From Helopsaltes ochotensis (lineage: Eukaryota > Chordata > Aves > Passeriformes > Locustellidae): a stretch of DNA of 64,000 nt. Made by a program: the position numbers and the translations under genes. Shown piece by piece: positions 39,030 through 51,574 of this stretch (within the stretch, counting starts at the first letter, position 1; each line of letters opens with the position of its first letter). The notes beneath the pieces were generated by a model. That model had not been told where the DNA came from, made no database searches, and saw only the letters and a list, made by a program, of their open reading frames with translations. The DNA is taken from positions 1,247,516-1,311,515 of the forward strand of contig VXBM01000002.1 in NCBI GenBank assembly GCA_013400155.1, in the 5' to 3' direction.

Positions 39030-41889
39030 TGTGCCATCTTTTTTTAACATGGTAAATCAGTGAGTTTTTTAAATTTCTCTCTCCTCATAGGCACCGTGTT
39101 GCTTGAAAACCAGTGGCAAAGCTCTCTTCTGCCTTTATCAGAACCAAGCCTGACACATTCTCAAGGAGCAGAGCACATTGCGGGCACAAGAAGTGTTGTT
39201 GCTCTCCTGTGAAGCCAGGCCAGAGATGCCCAGAGATGCCCGAGGAGCAGCTGTGCCTGAGCTGCGTTTGCTGCTGCAGAGCAGAAAGGGGATTGCACAG
39301 GCAGACAGCAAACCAGGAGCAGCTGATCCCACGGGCACAGCTCTTGCACAGCTCCCTCCTGTCCTTTGCCTGTCCTGAAGACAGGTTAGATCAGGGGAAG
39401 TGCAGGCAAGTTCAGTGCCAAGTTACTCCAGAACTGATGGATGCATCTGTGTAGGTTTCATGGAAATGTGGGGAGGGGAAGTCTGTAGTTCAAGCACATC
39501 AATGACAAAAGCAGATCCAGCTCTGTCTGTGAGCCGTGCAGATGTTTGGATGTGGGGTCAGCCCAGCGCTGTGCTCGGCACCGCTCCCGGTGTCCCTGGT
39601 CACCTCTGGAACTGCCCCGATGGCGCTGAGCTGCAGCACCCAGCGGGCAGATCCAGGCTCGTGTTGGTAACAGAGACAAAGCTCTGCTGTGGTCTGGCCA
39701 AACAGGGGAGCTCAGAGGTGCCCAGTGCCTTCCCCAGCACACATGCCCGATTTGAACTCTAGTCCAGTAATAATTCTCAATCCAGCCTTTGAACATCCAT
39801 CAATCCTCTTTTCTGAATCAGACTCAGAAGTTCATCACTTCTTTCAGGGAGAGTAAAAATGGCCATTTGCCTGTCGTTATCTTCCTTTCACCACACTTCT
39901 GCTGTCCTGTTCACGTACACATTCTGATCACTAGTCCTTCATCTTTTTTTTTCCACATTTCTTTCTTTTTTTTCCATTTGATCTTTGTGTGTGTAGGAGA
40001 TGCATGTTGGGATACCTTTGTTAAATACAGTTCTTCTGGAATTAGCATTTGGAATATGGTAGAAAAGCTCTTTTGTAAACCTAAAGCATTGGGAAAGGCT
40101 TAAAATGGACTTCATCTTCTTTTTCCTTCAGCTACTGAGTAGTTGCTGCTAAAGAGATTCTGGATTCTTCTTTAATTAACATTTCCCCAAGAATTAAACA
40201 TTTTCCCCCAGCATGTGGAAATCATGGCAGACCGAAAGTAAAATGGAACCATCCATAGAAGACAACCAAGACTTGTCTTACAAGTGGGTGGTGAACTTCG
40301 CTGTCTGTAACACCTTCTGCATCCTCATACCCTGGCCTGTGGGCACTATAACGTCCTGTACAAGGAAGGAACCTGAAAGCCTGGCAGTGTATCAAGGGCA
40401 CGGCTCCAGCAGGGGTGAAGGAGCAGGCTGCACCTTGCTGCCCCTGCACACAGGCTGTGGCTCCCTGCTCCCAGAGCCCTGCTCCCAGGGCATCACCAAC
40501 CCTGGACTGCAGGAGGGGAGTCCCTGGGGCAAGGTGGGCCCAGCTCCTGCCTTCGTGCTGCTCATCTGCCCTGTGCAAGGAGGTGGAAGTCTCCCAGGCT
40601 GGGGGAGAATGGTGCTAGGAGGAGACCGCTACAATCCTTGCTGCTCTTCCCTCAGGTCTGTGCTCCCTCAGAGCAGATAGGTCAGGCACCATTTGGGGGT
40701 GGTTTTGTACTGTTTAACCTTCATTTGTTTTACTGAAGTTAATCCCTCTGTCAACCTGGATGCCTTGGCAAAACAGGGAGAGTTTATTTCCTGGTTAAGA
40801 TAAAAATACACTGCTCAACTGCTACCACAAGCACTGTGTGTGCATGTTCAGTGCCTCAGCTGCTGACTGCAGTCACCCCAGGTTGTTTGTGTCAGTCAGA
40901 AACTGTCCAGACCAGGCTCTGAAACAGTAAATAGTCTGGGCTGTAAACAGAGTCCCTTTCAATTCTCTCCTAATCCTGACTTTTAAAATGTTTTATGCAA
41001 TTAATAACATCTGTTAAATAGAACCTGGGTGGGTTGGTTTTTTTCTTTTTTTTTTAATCTTGTATAAAATTGTACCAGCTGAGATAAAAATCTTTCCCAA
41101 AATAGTGACCATAACTGATCCTGGAGGGCAGATCTGTTAGAAAGTCAGTGGCTGGGCCAAATACTTGGAATTCTGGTTATTTCAGGTGAACTAGAAAAAC
41201 AGGAATACCAAGGCTGTTTCGTTTTCAGCAAAGATCCACTGTAGTTTTAATAGTATCACCTAAACATATAGAGACAAAAGGAGCTAAATGTAAACTCTGT
41301 CAGCCAGAGCAGCAACTGCTGCCAACTGTGATTGTACAGATGAGAAAAGAACTTACAATATAACTCAAAGTTCAGTCTGTGTTAGATGTAGAGCTCTGCT
41401 AGTCCCAGATTTCAGAAAAGCATACAAAATGCAGATCCTATAGCTGGAGCAATTTCTTTCCATCAAAGCGCTGAATACCATAGCAGGTTTTATTTGTTTT
41501 GGAAAATTCTGCATTTCAGCTCTTAAAAAAGAATCCAGGAGGAAATTACTCAAAGTACATGGAATCAAACTCTTGTACAAAATGGACACAGCAGCATCTT
41601 GATAACTCAGTAATGTGGATTTTTGGCTCTACTGTATTTTTGTGCTGATGCTTTTTCACTGTATCTTGATGTCAAAGGAAGACTTGGAAACACCAGAACA
41701 GGCTGATTTACCAGTTTGCTGGATTACTTTATATATGAGTAAATTAAGTGGTTCCTTATGCCCATGGAAGTTCTGACACACAACATTGCATTAAATCTCT
41801 CTATCCATGATGCAGAAAGGAAAAAGAAATACTTGTGATGGTCCAATACAACTGAAGAAATTTCATGAACTTGAATGAATGTGTATCAA

Positions 41890-41950
41890 TTCTAAAAATA
41901 AATTCTCCACACTTGAAGTTATAAACTCATCTGTAAAATGAAATATCTGA
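41890..41950 (+). mobile_element. Possible MIR tail remnant
   Basis: CTCATCTGTAAAATGAAAT at 41927-41945 closely matches the 3' part of MIR (CTCATCTGTAAAATGGGG). No tRNA-type head is recognised upstream, so this is a weak call. Confidence 0.3.
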
Positions 41951-42399
41951 GGAGTTACGGCTCCGCATTTTACTTCCCAGCACCAATAAATGAGCAGAGA
42001 TAATCAGAAGCATTAGTTTATCACAGAAGCAGAATTAATCACTGGCCCTAGCTGTGTGTTTGCTGGGAAGACAGCGCACAGCCAATTGTTTGCTGCACAG
42101 CCAGATCAGGTGCTCCAGACTGCTCCCAAATGACTTTCTCTGACTGCTGAAATAACTGCTTTCACAATATGGTGAGTTCTTTAAGACATTTGTGGGCTTA
42201 ATATTTCCTCATGAGCTTTATTCGCTCAGACAAGAACCTGGATGTGCCAGAATGAGAATCCACTTCTCAAGAACTAAATAGCCACTCTGTGGAAGGGAAA
42301 TCTCCTGGCTGTAAATATGAAATTATAAGGTTGGGAAAGTTTTGGATGATGTTTTGAATGTTCAGTTCACACCTGCAAAAGCTAAAGAGAGTATCAGTA

Positions 42400-42740
42400 C
42401 TTCCTTTTCAAGGTGACAAAGTAAATCTTGCAGAGGCACCTCCTGCTCAGTTTGCACAATCCATAGCAGGAGAGAGCTCCCATCTGAACTCATCTTCTGT
42501 GTGCTATGAAGACACAAATGCTAATGCATCTGATTATGAATATAACAGTTAAAGTTCATTAATCCCTAACACTACCTGACTAATTAATATAAATGCACAC
42601 AATATTGGTTTTAAAGTTGATGGACTCCGCTTCCAGTTTACCCGTTTAAATGGGTAACGTTTAATTAAATGTACATTTAATTTGTTTATGTGTCTAATTA
42701 ATAGCTCAAAGTGTAATTAAACATAAAGCTTTTTCCTTTT
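42400..42740. promoter_or_regulatory. TAATTA-rich stretch, candidate developmental enhancer
   Basis: It contains four TAATTA homeodomain cores (from about 42578 on), an octamer-like ATGCTAATGCAT at about 42518-42529, and a 20-bp imperfect palindrome at 42638-42657 (TTACCC G TTTAAA T GGGTAA). About 3.5 kb beyond the TCF12 poly(A) signal. Balanced, non-repetitive sequence of this kind is typical of conserved non-coding elements, but conservation cannot be tested here. Confidence 0.3.
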
Positions 42741-43372
42741 CTAGCACACAAGAAGAGTAAATGTGAGCATCAGAAAATGCAAGTACAAGACAGGGCAAGA
42801 ATGCTAAAAATGAAAAGGAAGAAAGGTAGCAGCCTACAGAATCCGAAGGTAGTAACCCAAAATAAATTAGTGCCTGTCATTATCTGTAGCCAGCTGTTCG
42901 TCATTATCCTGTTACACAGAAGTAGAACAAATGTGTCAATAAAGCGCTCATTAAAAAGTGTTTTGGATATAAATGCAGATTCTGCATTTATGGGAATATC
43001 AGGGAAAAGAGTGTGAATGACACCAAAATTGACACGTCAGGCTTTGCCGTCTGTTTTTCCGGTGTGGCTGTTTTTCCTGTCTGGGGTAACTGATGAAAAA
43101 TAACTGCACACAGGTTCCTTCCCACGTTGCTGTGCCCCTCGACTTTCCAGGCAGCCGGCTCTGTAAACTGAGCTGGCCGTGTGTGCTTTGACAGGCCCTC
43201 CTGAACTTCCTTCCTTGGCCCTTCCCTGCCCCACCCCAGCCCTGGTTTCTGTTGCATGAGATAATGGTCTCCAAACTGGGGGTTGTAAGCAAGTTTAAAG
43301 CTTTTGCTCCCTCCAGGCCCAGTGCTGGGGCTGCCTCGAGCAGGTAAAGCAGCAGCCGCCTCTCCCACAAAG

Positions 43373-43783
43373 AGCAAGGGCTGGAGCAGTTCTCCGATGC
43401 AGGGAGGTTGAGAGAGCCAGGGTTGTTCAGCCTGGAGAAGAGAAGGCTCTGGGGAGACCTTACAGCACCTTCCAGTGCCTAAAGGGGCTCCAGGAGAGCT
43501 GCAGAGGGTCTTTTTCAAGGACATGGAGTGATGAGACAAAGGGCAATGGATTTAAACAGAGAGCAGGTTTAGATTAGATATAAGGAAGAAATTATTCCCT
43601 GTGAGAGAGGTGAGACACCAGTGAGACAAACCAGTGAGAGAAACCGTGGACGCCCTATCCGTGGAAGTGTTCCAGGCCAGGCTGGGTGGGCCTCTGAGCC
43701 ACCTGGTCCAGTGGAAGGTGTCCTTGTCTGTAGCAGGGGGGCTGGAACTCAGTCCCCTCCAACCAAAACCATTCTATGATTGA
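43373..43783 (+). mobile_element. CR1 LINE, 5'-truncated 3' end
   Basis: Unmistakable CR1 3' sequence: GGTTGTTCAGCCTGGAGAAG, AGAAGGCTCTGGGGAGACCT, GTGCCTAAAGGGGCTCCAGG, GGAAGTGTTCCAGGCCAGGC and the terminal CCATTCTATGATTGACA. About 410 bases remain of an element of roughly 4.5 kb, with no reverse transcriptase part. A small local triplication of a CAGTGAGA-type motif replaces the usual TGAGGCACTGGAACAGG region at about 43606-43645. It is good evidence for an avian or reptilian genome. Confidence 0.95.
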
Positions 43784-45689
43784 CAATAATCTGTTCATTG
43801 GAAAAAAACATAATTTATCCCACATTTGTTTTTAATTTATTTCATATTATTTAGTAATATTTTAAGCTCCATATGGAATAAGGAGGAAATCTGAAGGAAT
43901 TTTCATCTTAGATCTGAACTGCTACATTGTAACCATACAATTCATCTCCACATTTGCTAGAGTATTTTTTTCCTCCCTAGCCTATTAACATTCCCTCTGC
44001 CCAAGGGCCCTTGATCTCACAAATACATATGCACAGTTTATGTGTGGGATAACCATTTCAGTGGGCACACTTCTGTGCTTCATCCTGGGTTTGCATTATT
44101 TCTTCACAGGCCATGAGTCTGATAGTTGCAGATCTTTCTGGGTCTTCTACAGCGCCCAAGGTAGGAATCTGTGCAGCAGAAGCTTCACTGCATCGTTTCT
44201 GTTAGAGGCCTGAAGACAAAAACACCAATATAGCTTCTTTCTCTACTTCCTCTCAAGGGAAGCAAACCCAGTACCTTAGAGCGGGAGGCAGGGTGTGGAA
44301 TATAAGTACATTGTATCTGTGCCCTTATAAATGGATTTGGAGACATCTATCCCGCAACAATTAAGAAGAAACTGGGTGGGTGGTGTAGAAGAGGGGAACT
44401 GTGAAGACCAAATGTTTAGCTGTATTCAACTGTAAACAGAGTGATAGTCAGTAAACAGTTCCTCTGAAGAGAGTAATTAATAGGCACATGTGAAGAGATG
44501 GAAAAGAAGATGTATCCTTCTTCAGCAGACATCAAAGGCAGGCTGGACAGTGAGGAATTGCGCATACCCCAAGGAGGCCGCAGCTGTCTGTACATTCAGC
44601 TAGGAAATGAAATGCAGTGCAATGAGGTAGGGAAAAGAGGAGCGAGGGGTAAGACAGGCAGTGAAAAAGGAGCCCTACAGTAACAAAGGAAGGAGCAACA
44701 CGCTCTGTGGGGATGGGAGCAGGAGAGGAGAAGCACGGAGGTCTGAGCAGGTCAGCTCTTTCTGCAGAGGGGTCAAGTTGCAGAGAAGTTTTGCAGGATT
44801 AGAAAGAGTGATAAGATGCACAGTAGGTAGCCTCAAAATAAGATAAGGAAACAGAGGAGGAGCCACTGAAATGAATGGTTCTTCATTGTGATTCTCCTGC
44901 CTCTTGCTACATCTGAAAGCAGAACCCTGTGGCAGTTGGCCAGTTTGACAGGGAAGGCGATAAAAATAAATTACATCCTCTGTTTCCAATACAGACTGAG
45001 ATGTTTCCAAAAGAATGGGGGAAGGGAACTTATTTGCAGGGAGAAAAGGTACTCACATGATCGAAAACTCATTGTCTGTTCTCTATAAAATGGTGTCACG
45101 ACTAACTCTGTAACATACATACTTGGCTCCAAAATGGGATTTTGGAACGTTCCACCTCTGGGACCAGCTGCTTTCACGAATCTTTCATTGGAAGACAAAT
45201 ACTAGTTTCAAAATGAAGGAAATGCTCTTTTCTGTCTCATAGAGCACACATGAAGCTGAGAAGAACAAATCTGAGAAACTGAGGCCAAGAAATTTGAAAT
45301 TCCCAGTGTCTTGGGTGGTCTTGGTTGTTTAATTCTGTTTGTGTCATCAGTGGAGAATGCTTCCCTTCAAAACCTGACTAACACTTGGACAAGATAGATT
45401 TTCCCAATGAATTTGATTTACAGTTGAGCAGAATACATGCATGTGAGCAGTGTGGTTTTGGCCTACTTTTTCAAATCAGGTTTTGTGCCCCAAGCAGAGT
45501 CTAAGGAAACAGGTTGTCTTCAAATGTCTTGGCGGCCCAAGTGGACAAGCATTTTTGCTGTAAAAGCAGCTTTAGCAAGCACAAATAATCTCTCGCAGAC
45601 ACAGCACTACGGGAATGTTTTTGCACAAAACCAAAAAGCCATGAGAAGGCTGGACCCAGTAGTATCTAAGCTGAAATGTTTGTAGGAAC
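43784..45689. other. Intergenic DNA between two CR1 copies
   Basis: No gene or repeat recognised. A purine-rich part at about 44480-44870 is open for 61 to 111 codons in several frames without a recognisable product. Confidence 0.7.
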
Positions 45690-45959
45690 CTGTTGTGATA
45701 GGACAAGGGGAATGGTTTTAAACTCAAAGAGGGTAGATTCAGACTAGATATCAGCAAGAATTTTTTTTTACAATGAGGGTGGTTAAGTACTGGAACAGAT
45801 TGCCCAGAGAGGTGATCCATCCCTGGCAATCTTCAAGGTCAGGTTGGATGGGTCACTGAGCAACCTTATCTAGATGAAGATGTCCCTGCTCACAGCCAGG
45901 AGGGTTGGACTAGATGGCCTTTAAAGGTCCTGTCCAGTCCAAACTATTCTATGATCCTA
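45690..45959 (+). mobile_element. CR1 LINE, second truncated copy
   Basis: It carries GATAGGACAAGGGGAATGG, TACTGGAACAGATTGCCCAG, CTTCAAGGTCAGGTTGGATG, GGGTTGGACTAGATGGCC and the 3' end CTATTCTATGATCCTA. Same orientation as the copy 1.9 kb upstream but less truncated differently, so these are separate insertions. About 270 bases remain. Confidence 0.93.
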
Positions 45960-46829
45960 AGAAACACCCCCTGTCTTCTTGTATGTACTTTCCTCTGTGC
46001 CAAGTGAGGACTGTCCTGCCTTCTCTGACACTTCTGGCTGATGTGTCAGGTGACACATGGAGGGAAAATGTGTCTTCAGGGACAGGAACTGTGGGTCACA
46101 CAAGGCAGGGAATACTTTGCTCTCCATCCTGTGCTTAGGCCCAGGAAATTGCCCTGTAAGTAATCTACTATCATTCTCCCATTAAGAAAGCAGTCTAAGT
46201 TGTTTGTTTAACCACTTATTGAGGAATAAGCCATAAGCTTCCCATGAACTGGAAATAAATAGTAGATCTCTCCTTACAGATCCAGAACAAATATATTATT
46301 CATCTTACCTGGAGATTTGTCCCATACCACTAGTGATTTTCCCAGAGAAAGATGCTGCATATGGCTAATGGCATTTTTTGAGAGTTAGACATTCCAAGGA
46401 TGTCTACTCAAGGGAAGAAATTTCATGTTCCAGCAACTTAGAAACATTGGCTGCAGTCACTACTAAGAATGGAATTGCAATTAGTCTTCTACAATCTTTA
46501 TAGGCATGCCTGAAAAACAGAGATGTCAATATTGCAAATCCGAGAGGTCAGTGAGGCAGTGGCCTTTGCTGATAGACAACAGACCATTCCTCAAAACTCC
46601 CACTTGCTGGGCTGGTGGAGATAACATTTAGTGTGAGACAGAGCAGCTTTAGTTTTAGGGCAGGGGTGCTGCCTCTGTGGTTCTTTGGAATCCTCTTTGC
46701 TGGAAAACAAAGTTGTATTATCCTCCAGAGATCAGCCAGGGCTGGTCTCCCATCTGTTCATGGATCTGCACCTGTTTTTCATTTCACCAGCAGTGGCCAC
46801 ATGGCCTAAGATTGTGGGGGAATACAGAG
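45960..46829. other. Intergenic DNA, nothing recognised
   Basis: AT-rich to neutral sequence between a CR1 copy and the SINE remnant. No supported feature. Confidence 0.7.
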
Positions 46830-46985
46830 AAGAAAATGAATGTGTGGCTCAGGCGCTGGGGTTGTATTCAGAAGTTCTGAGTTTAAATCCTGACTGTGTA
46901 GCGTAATCTTTGAAAGTATTTTCATTTTTGTCTTACCCTGATCTGTAATGGAGACAAAGGAGTGAATATCATTCTGGACCCTTCT
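46830..46985 (+). mobile_element. Degenerate tRNA-headed SINE with MIR-like tail
   Basis: An A-box-like TGGCTCAGGCG (46845-46855) and a B-box-like AGTTTAAATCC (46880-46890) are spaced as in a tRNA gene. They are followed by GACTGTGTAGCGTAATCTTTG and ATCTGTAATGGAGA, which parallel the MIR core and tail (AGCTGTGTGACCTTGGG..., CATCTGTAAAATGGGGA). It is not a functional tRNA, as both boxes are degenerate and no acceptor stem pairs. Confidence 0.55.
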
Positions 46986-49900
46986 CCTTACCTTTTTTTA
47001 ACAAGAAATTGGAGAATTTTTTTTCTTCTTCGCTTCTTTCTCACCCATCACATAAGTCTTTACAGACATAGACCTCTATAAAACGTGTCACTTGTGATTA
47101 GGAACACCAAACATGTCTCCCATCCATTTCCTTTGCACTCTGAAAAACAGAAGGGAAGTTCCTTAAAGAATTTGCTCAGTTTCTGCCTGTGTGAATGACA
47201 GTGCTGCTTGGAGATTGCTCCAGTAGCAGAGCACTGGTGTACAGGTATTTTGAATGGTTTTTTGCAACTGGTGCATGGAAATCCAGAGTAGCCACTGTTG
47301 CTGACCTGAGACTGAATTCCATTCTAGCTGCAGCTGGTGTCACAGACATACAGAGGCAGGTGTGTATCAGCTCCCTGCCTCTCTCATGTCTAGCACTGGC
47401 CATGCCATAGACACTTGCTTAGGAAAAAGAGGCAAAGTTGTTGCCCCTGCTCTGCCCACTCATTTTATTTATTGCTTTATCAGCCATACTGTGTGTTTAT
47501 GCTCCAGTACAACAGTTTGGCTGCAGCTTCTGTTGGCAGTCTGGAGATTGCCTGGGGCTAAACAAAGAGGGTAACCTCTGTCAGCTTCCATGTAAGTTCT
47601 CACTGGGCATGGCAATACCAGGCTAACTGGGGACATGCTAACTTTGCCAAATCCTGTCAGATTCTGCAAGGGCCTCCTAGAATGCTCAGTGTCACAGATC
47701 CTTGCAACTCACTCTTCGTGAATTCTCAACTCAAAAAAATCGCAAAAGCTCGCAAAAAAAATCCTCTCAAATATTTTCAGTCCTAACTGGGAATTGAGTT
47801 GATTATAACTGTTCTCAGAATTGTTTCTCACCTTGAGCCTCACTCAACTTCTATTGAAATCTGCTGGGGTTTGTCATTGACTTCAATAGAATTAGGCTTA
47901 GGCCTTTATCAGAAAGTTTGCTGCTTGCTGCAAGTTTGATTTCCATGTGATACATCTGTAAGCTTTCAGTTATCATGCTGCCTTTGAAATGGAAAATTGA
48001 CAAGCTGTTATCTCTGGGAGCTTGTTGGGTTCAGATTGGTTCCATCAGTTCACAAGTAAATTGGCACCAAGCAAGGTTGCTATTGAGTTCTTTATGTTTG
48101 ATCCTCAAATTAAAAGCTACCTGTCTCGTTGGTGTGCACTTGAGACTATCAAGTGCACTTTAGACTACCTGGTTTTGTATGAATTTTGCAATAATGGAAA
48201 GGGCAGGAATTTTGCATGACCTGTGGACTAGGAATTTTGTGTCAGCTTCAGAAAACATCTAGAGGCCTGGGGTACAATATTACACTGAGCACTACAAATT
48301 TGCAGATGCTGTGGCCAGGAGAGACAACTATCATCATTTATTTTGACTTTCTGAAAATTACAAAGTGCCTCCTGTAGTTTTTATAAAGGACATACCTGTC
48401 AAATTTAACCAGTTATTAAAAGTCTTGGTTGATCTAATTTCCTCCACTCATGGAAAGTTTGTTGCAGTCTAAGGTTTCTTTCCCTTCATTTTTAAAACTT
48501 GTTCCTTATCTCACATCTGAATCTGTTAACTTTTATTTCATGTCTCTGGATGTTTCTCAGCTTTCACCTGTGCCTACTGTGGGACTCTAGCCCTGTAGTA
48601 TCCCATGTAGACCCTGATGCACTGCAGTTAATCAACTTCTTACATTTTCTTGTCACCCATCTTCAGAATCAGGTATATATTTCAGGACCCCATTCACTCC
48701 TAACTCCAGTATTTATATTTTCAGAATTCAGATTATACCAATTTATCCAGCTTCTGGTGGCCCAAATCACCATTCTATTTTAAAATATTTTCATTGCAAC
48801 TCTTGTTGTTCACACTCTCTCAGCAGTTTTGTAAGGCCTACTTATCAAATCAGTTCTTTCACACTCAGACATGTAATTTACATTGGACTCAATGGAAACA
48901 TCCTTTTTACCCAGGAATAGCAAGACCAGACCTTAAATAAGGAGGCAATGCCAATATGTTGCCAACAATTAAGATGTTCATGTTGAAAGAGCCAGCTACT
49001 GAGACTTTTCCTCCAGCTCATTGTGGGAGGACAGATAGAGATAGTGCTGAAGGTAACCTTGCCCTCCACATATTGCAGCTGTGTCAGTTATACCTCCACT
49101 GTTATTTCATGACTCAGCTTTCTTTTATGGCCTACCTTTAAGTTATTTCAATTATATAATATTTTTTAATAAATGCTATAAATGCATAAACTAATTTGGA
49201 CCCAATACCCTCAAGGTATGGGGTAACTGAAATGGAAAGGGACATTGGAGGTCCCTTAGAGCACCTTAGAGCAAGGTGGACTTTAAAATTAGATCCAAGT
49301 GTACTCCTAAGTAGAACTGCAACTACAGGAAAAGGTCGAATTCAGCTCATAAAATTAATCATTCACAAAGGATGGGACTTACAAATATTATGACAGATTA
49401 TTGCAACAAGGATGTTGCTATTATATTTTGCTAGGCACCTTCTCACTGTGCATCTTCAACATAAATTTTGGAGCAAGACTCTACTAATGACTCTAGAGTT
49501 AACATAAACTCTCATGGAAGTGTACAAATTACTTTGAAGTCTTCTGATTCATCAATGGCCCAAGAGTTAATCCTTATTTCAACCATATAATGTGCAAGAA
49601 GTTGACTTAAAAATTTGCATTATCTATATGCATTTGTATTTTAATTCTACTTTGTAGAAAAACAGAATTAGTCTTCCTACTTATAGAATGATCTTAGTAA
49701 AATTAGATATTTGACAGAAATCTGTATAGCGATTTTTTAAAATATAAAATACTGTTGTAACATTTGCTCTTCTGTTCTTATTCTTTATTTACTACAGTTA
49801 TTCGACATCTGTTCCTGTCTCTTTTCATCAAATATTTATCTGCAACAGCTGAAAGAGCCTCATTTGTTTTAATTAAGAATAAGACCACCAAGCTGGGATC

Positions 49901-51574
49901 ACTTCCTTGGCTCTTCCATGGCTTGCACAGACAGACAGTAGATCTTGTGAGGTTTCCTGAGGGTGGCCCATTGACAGGCTTCTCCCCCCCCATATCCTTT
50001 TCTTTTGCACCATGTTTATTTTGGGATAGAGAAATGTAATCAGAGCCACATTCCGAGCAAAGAAACTTTTTACAGTTAACACGCATGAGAAAGGAGGATG
50101 GTCTTGTGTTTCATTGGAAGAAACTATTTTCTGGTTTGTGACTTCTGGGATGGAATTATCATTGCCACAGAAACACAGGAATAGCAATAAGGCTTCTGGT
50201 TCAGCATGTCAATACTGACAGAGGCAGCAAGTGCTTAAGGAAAAATTGTAGAAATTCAGCTGAAGAGTATGCTACTGACTGAAAACATTTTTTGTACTTT
50301 TCCTCACTAGCTAATATTTATTTCATCTCTTCTTTTTCCCCCTGTTGACTTAAGAAGAGGAAAAAACAAAGAAGCAACATAAAATAAGTTGGTGTTCTAA
50401 GGCAGTGATACGGGCTTGTGCCTATTGCTACTAAAACTGTTTTAAAGAGTGTTTGGGACATACTATTTTCAGTATCATGTATTCTAGAGAAAAACTTCTG
50501 GAGTGCATAGACTGCTCATGACTTCTAGAGATGGTGAGATGTCTCCTGGCCTTGGGATCCCAATTAAGTTGCATAAATAACTGACCTTTCTCAGCCATCT
50601 TAGTTATCTTAGTCCTTGCTAATGAGACAGATTTTTAAATTAAGCTTTTACATTTATTTGAGATGAAGGATACTAATAAGCTTTTTTCATACCCCATTTT
50701 CACGTCAAGCTTCATCTTACAAGAAAAATAGACATTAAAATAAACCACTCCCGTGAATCAGCAAATGACGGCTGTATTATCTTGACCTGGCAAAAATTTC
50801 CTTAAAAAAAGATCCTGCTTCAGTCTCCCATGACAATACATTACAGCAGAGTCATTAATGCTTACACAGATATTTCCTATGGTTGTTAGTTAGCTACAAA
50901 ACACTGATTACCTTTAAAATGAGAAGATCTCCATTCTTTGTAGATTTAATCAGTTTAAATCTTTACAATCTGGAAGTTGGAATTTTCTCAATTCTGAAAA
51001 AATCCTATTGGACTCAAAGCCTGACAGTAATTATTGCACCTCTAAGTTTATCTTGCAGGTAAAGTAGAAAGAAAGGTAAGCTGATGTGGTCAGATGTATT
51101 AAAAATTACCTCATTACAGCTAATTTTTGTTTTCCTTGTAATACACATATGCAACAGGCATATATAGAGCACATTTCATTACACTTTTATAAAAGTTGTT
51201 GACTTACCAAGAGGTCAAAGGAGATTTTATCTCAGCATCTTTTCCAGTTCACAGTATTTTCTCCCATCCCACAGGACATGGTAATGTGGCTCATAAAGTT
51301 CTCATCTAGATTGGTTCTGCATTTCAGACATATGGGTACAACTGACATAGAATTTTAAAGGCAAAGTTTTCAGAAGTATATTAAGAACTTAAAATTAAAC
51401 AAGTTGATCTCGACATTGTCCTAGACTGATACCTATTATTTAAGTAACTTTTACAGTGATTCTGTATATTTTATTTCCAGTACTATACTGTAGTTTTCTA
51501 AGATCTTGATATTGGCATAAAGGAAAAGAATCAATTATGTAACTTGGAATCAGAATTTAATCCTTTCTTTGCAA
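46986..51574. other. Intergenic DNA, one old repeat trace, no gene seen
   Basis: At about 47845-47915 a motif of the type TGTCATTGACTTCAATAGA, with an AGGCTTAGGCCTT continuation, resembles a short ancient repeat common in reptile and bird genomes. About 50600-51070 is non-repetitive, conserved-looking sequence. Open frames of up to 104 codons have no recognisable domains. Confidence 0.65.
47845..47915. repeat. Trace of an ancient amniote interspersed repeat
   Basis: Two near-copies of a CTTCTATTGAAATCTGC / GACTTCAATAGAATTAGG pair face each other and form a partial inverted repeat. Similar GACTTCAATGGGA sequence recurs in reptile and bird genomes. The family cannot be named from the sequence alone. 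Confidence 0.35.

Larger units (their letters stand above)
36764..39050 (+). other. TCF12: TCF12 terminal exon: 3' UTR to poly(A) site
   Basis: It begins after TCCTCTCCTAAATTTCTTTCTAG, a strong pyrimidine tract and acceptor. About 2.3 kb of AT-rich sequence without a convincing reading frame follows. AATAAA at 39024-39029 is followed by a T-rich stretch (39039-39046) and a GT/T-rich stretch (39059-39080), so cleavage is expected near 39045-39055. A TGTATATA at 39003-39010 matches the Pumilio consensus UGUANAUA. Several ATTTA motifs are present. An internal AATAAA at 38270-38275 could make a shorter form. The exact end is an inference. Confidence 0.7.
39051..43370. other. Non-coding DNA downstream of TCF12, no gene seen
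   Basis: It begins with a splice-acceptor-like TTCTCTCTCCTCATAG at 39075-39090. GC-richer patches at 39110-39740 and 40350-40680 give random open frames of up to 155 codons without recognisable domains. A trace resembling a MIR tail (CTCATCTGTAAAATGAAAT) is at 41927-41945. 42400-42740 is rich in TAATTA and octamer-like motifs and is listed separately. Confidence 0.7.

Noticed and set aside
42745..42826. Acceptor-like TTTTCTAG followed by a Lys-rich frame ending before GTAGCA
   Set aside because: No partner exon and no similarity. AT-rich DNA gives such signals often.
43001..43539. 183-codon and 123-codon frames on the minus strand
   Set aside because: They run partly into the CR1 copy on the opposite strand. 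No domain.
46841..46900. Possible tRNA gene
   Set aside because: A and B boxes are degenerate and no acceptor stem pairs, so it is a SINE head.
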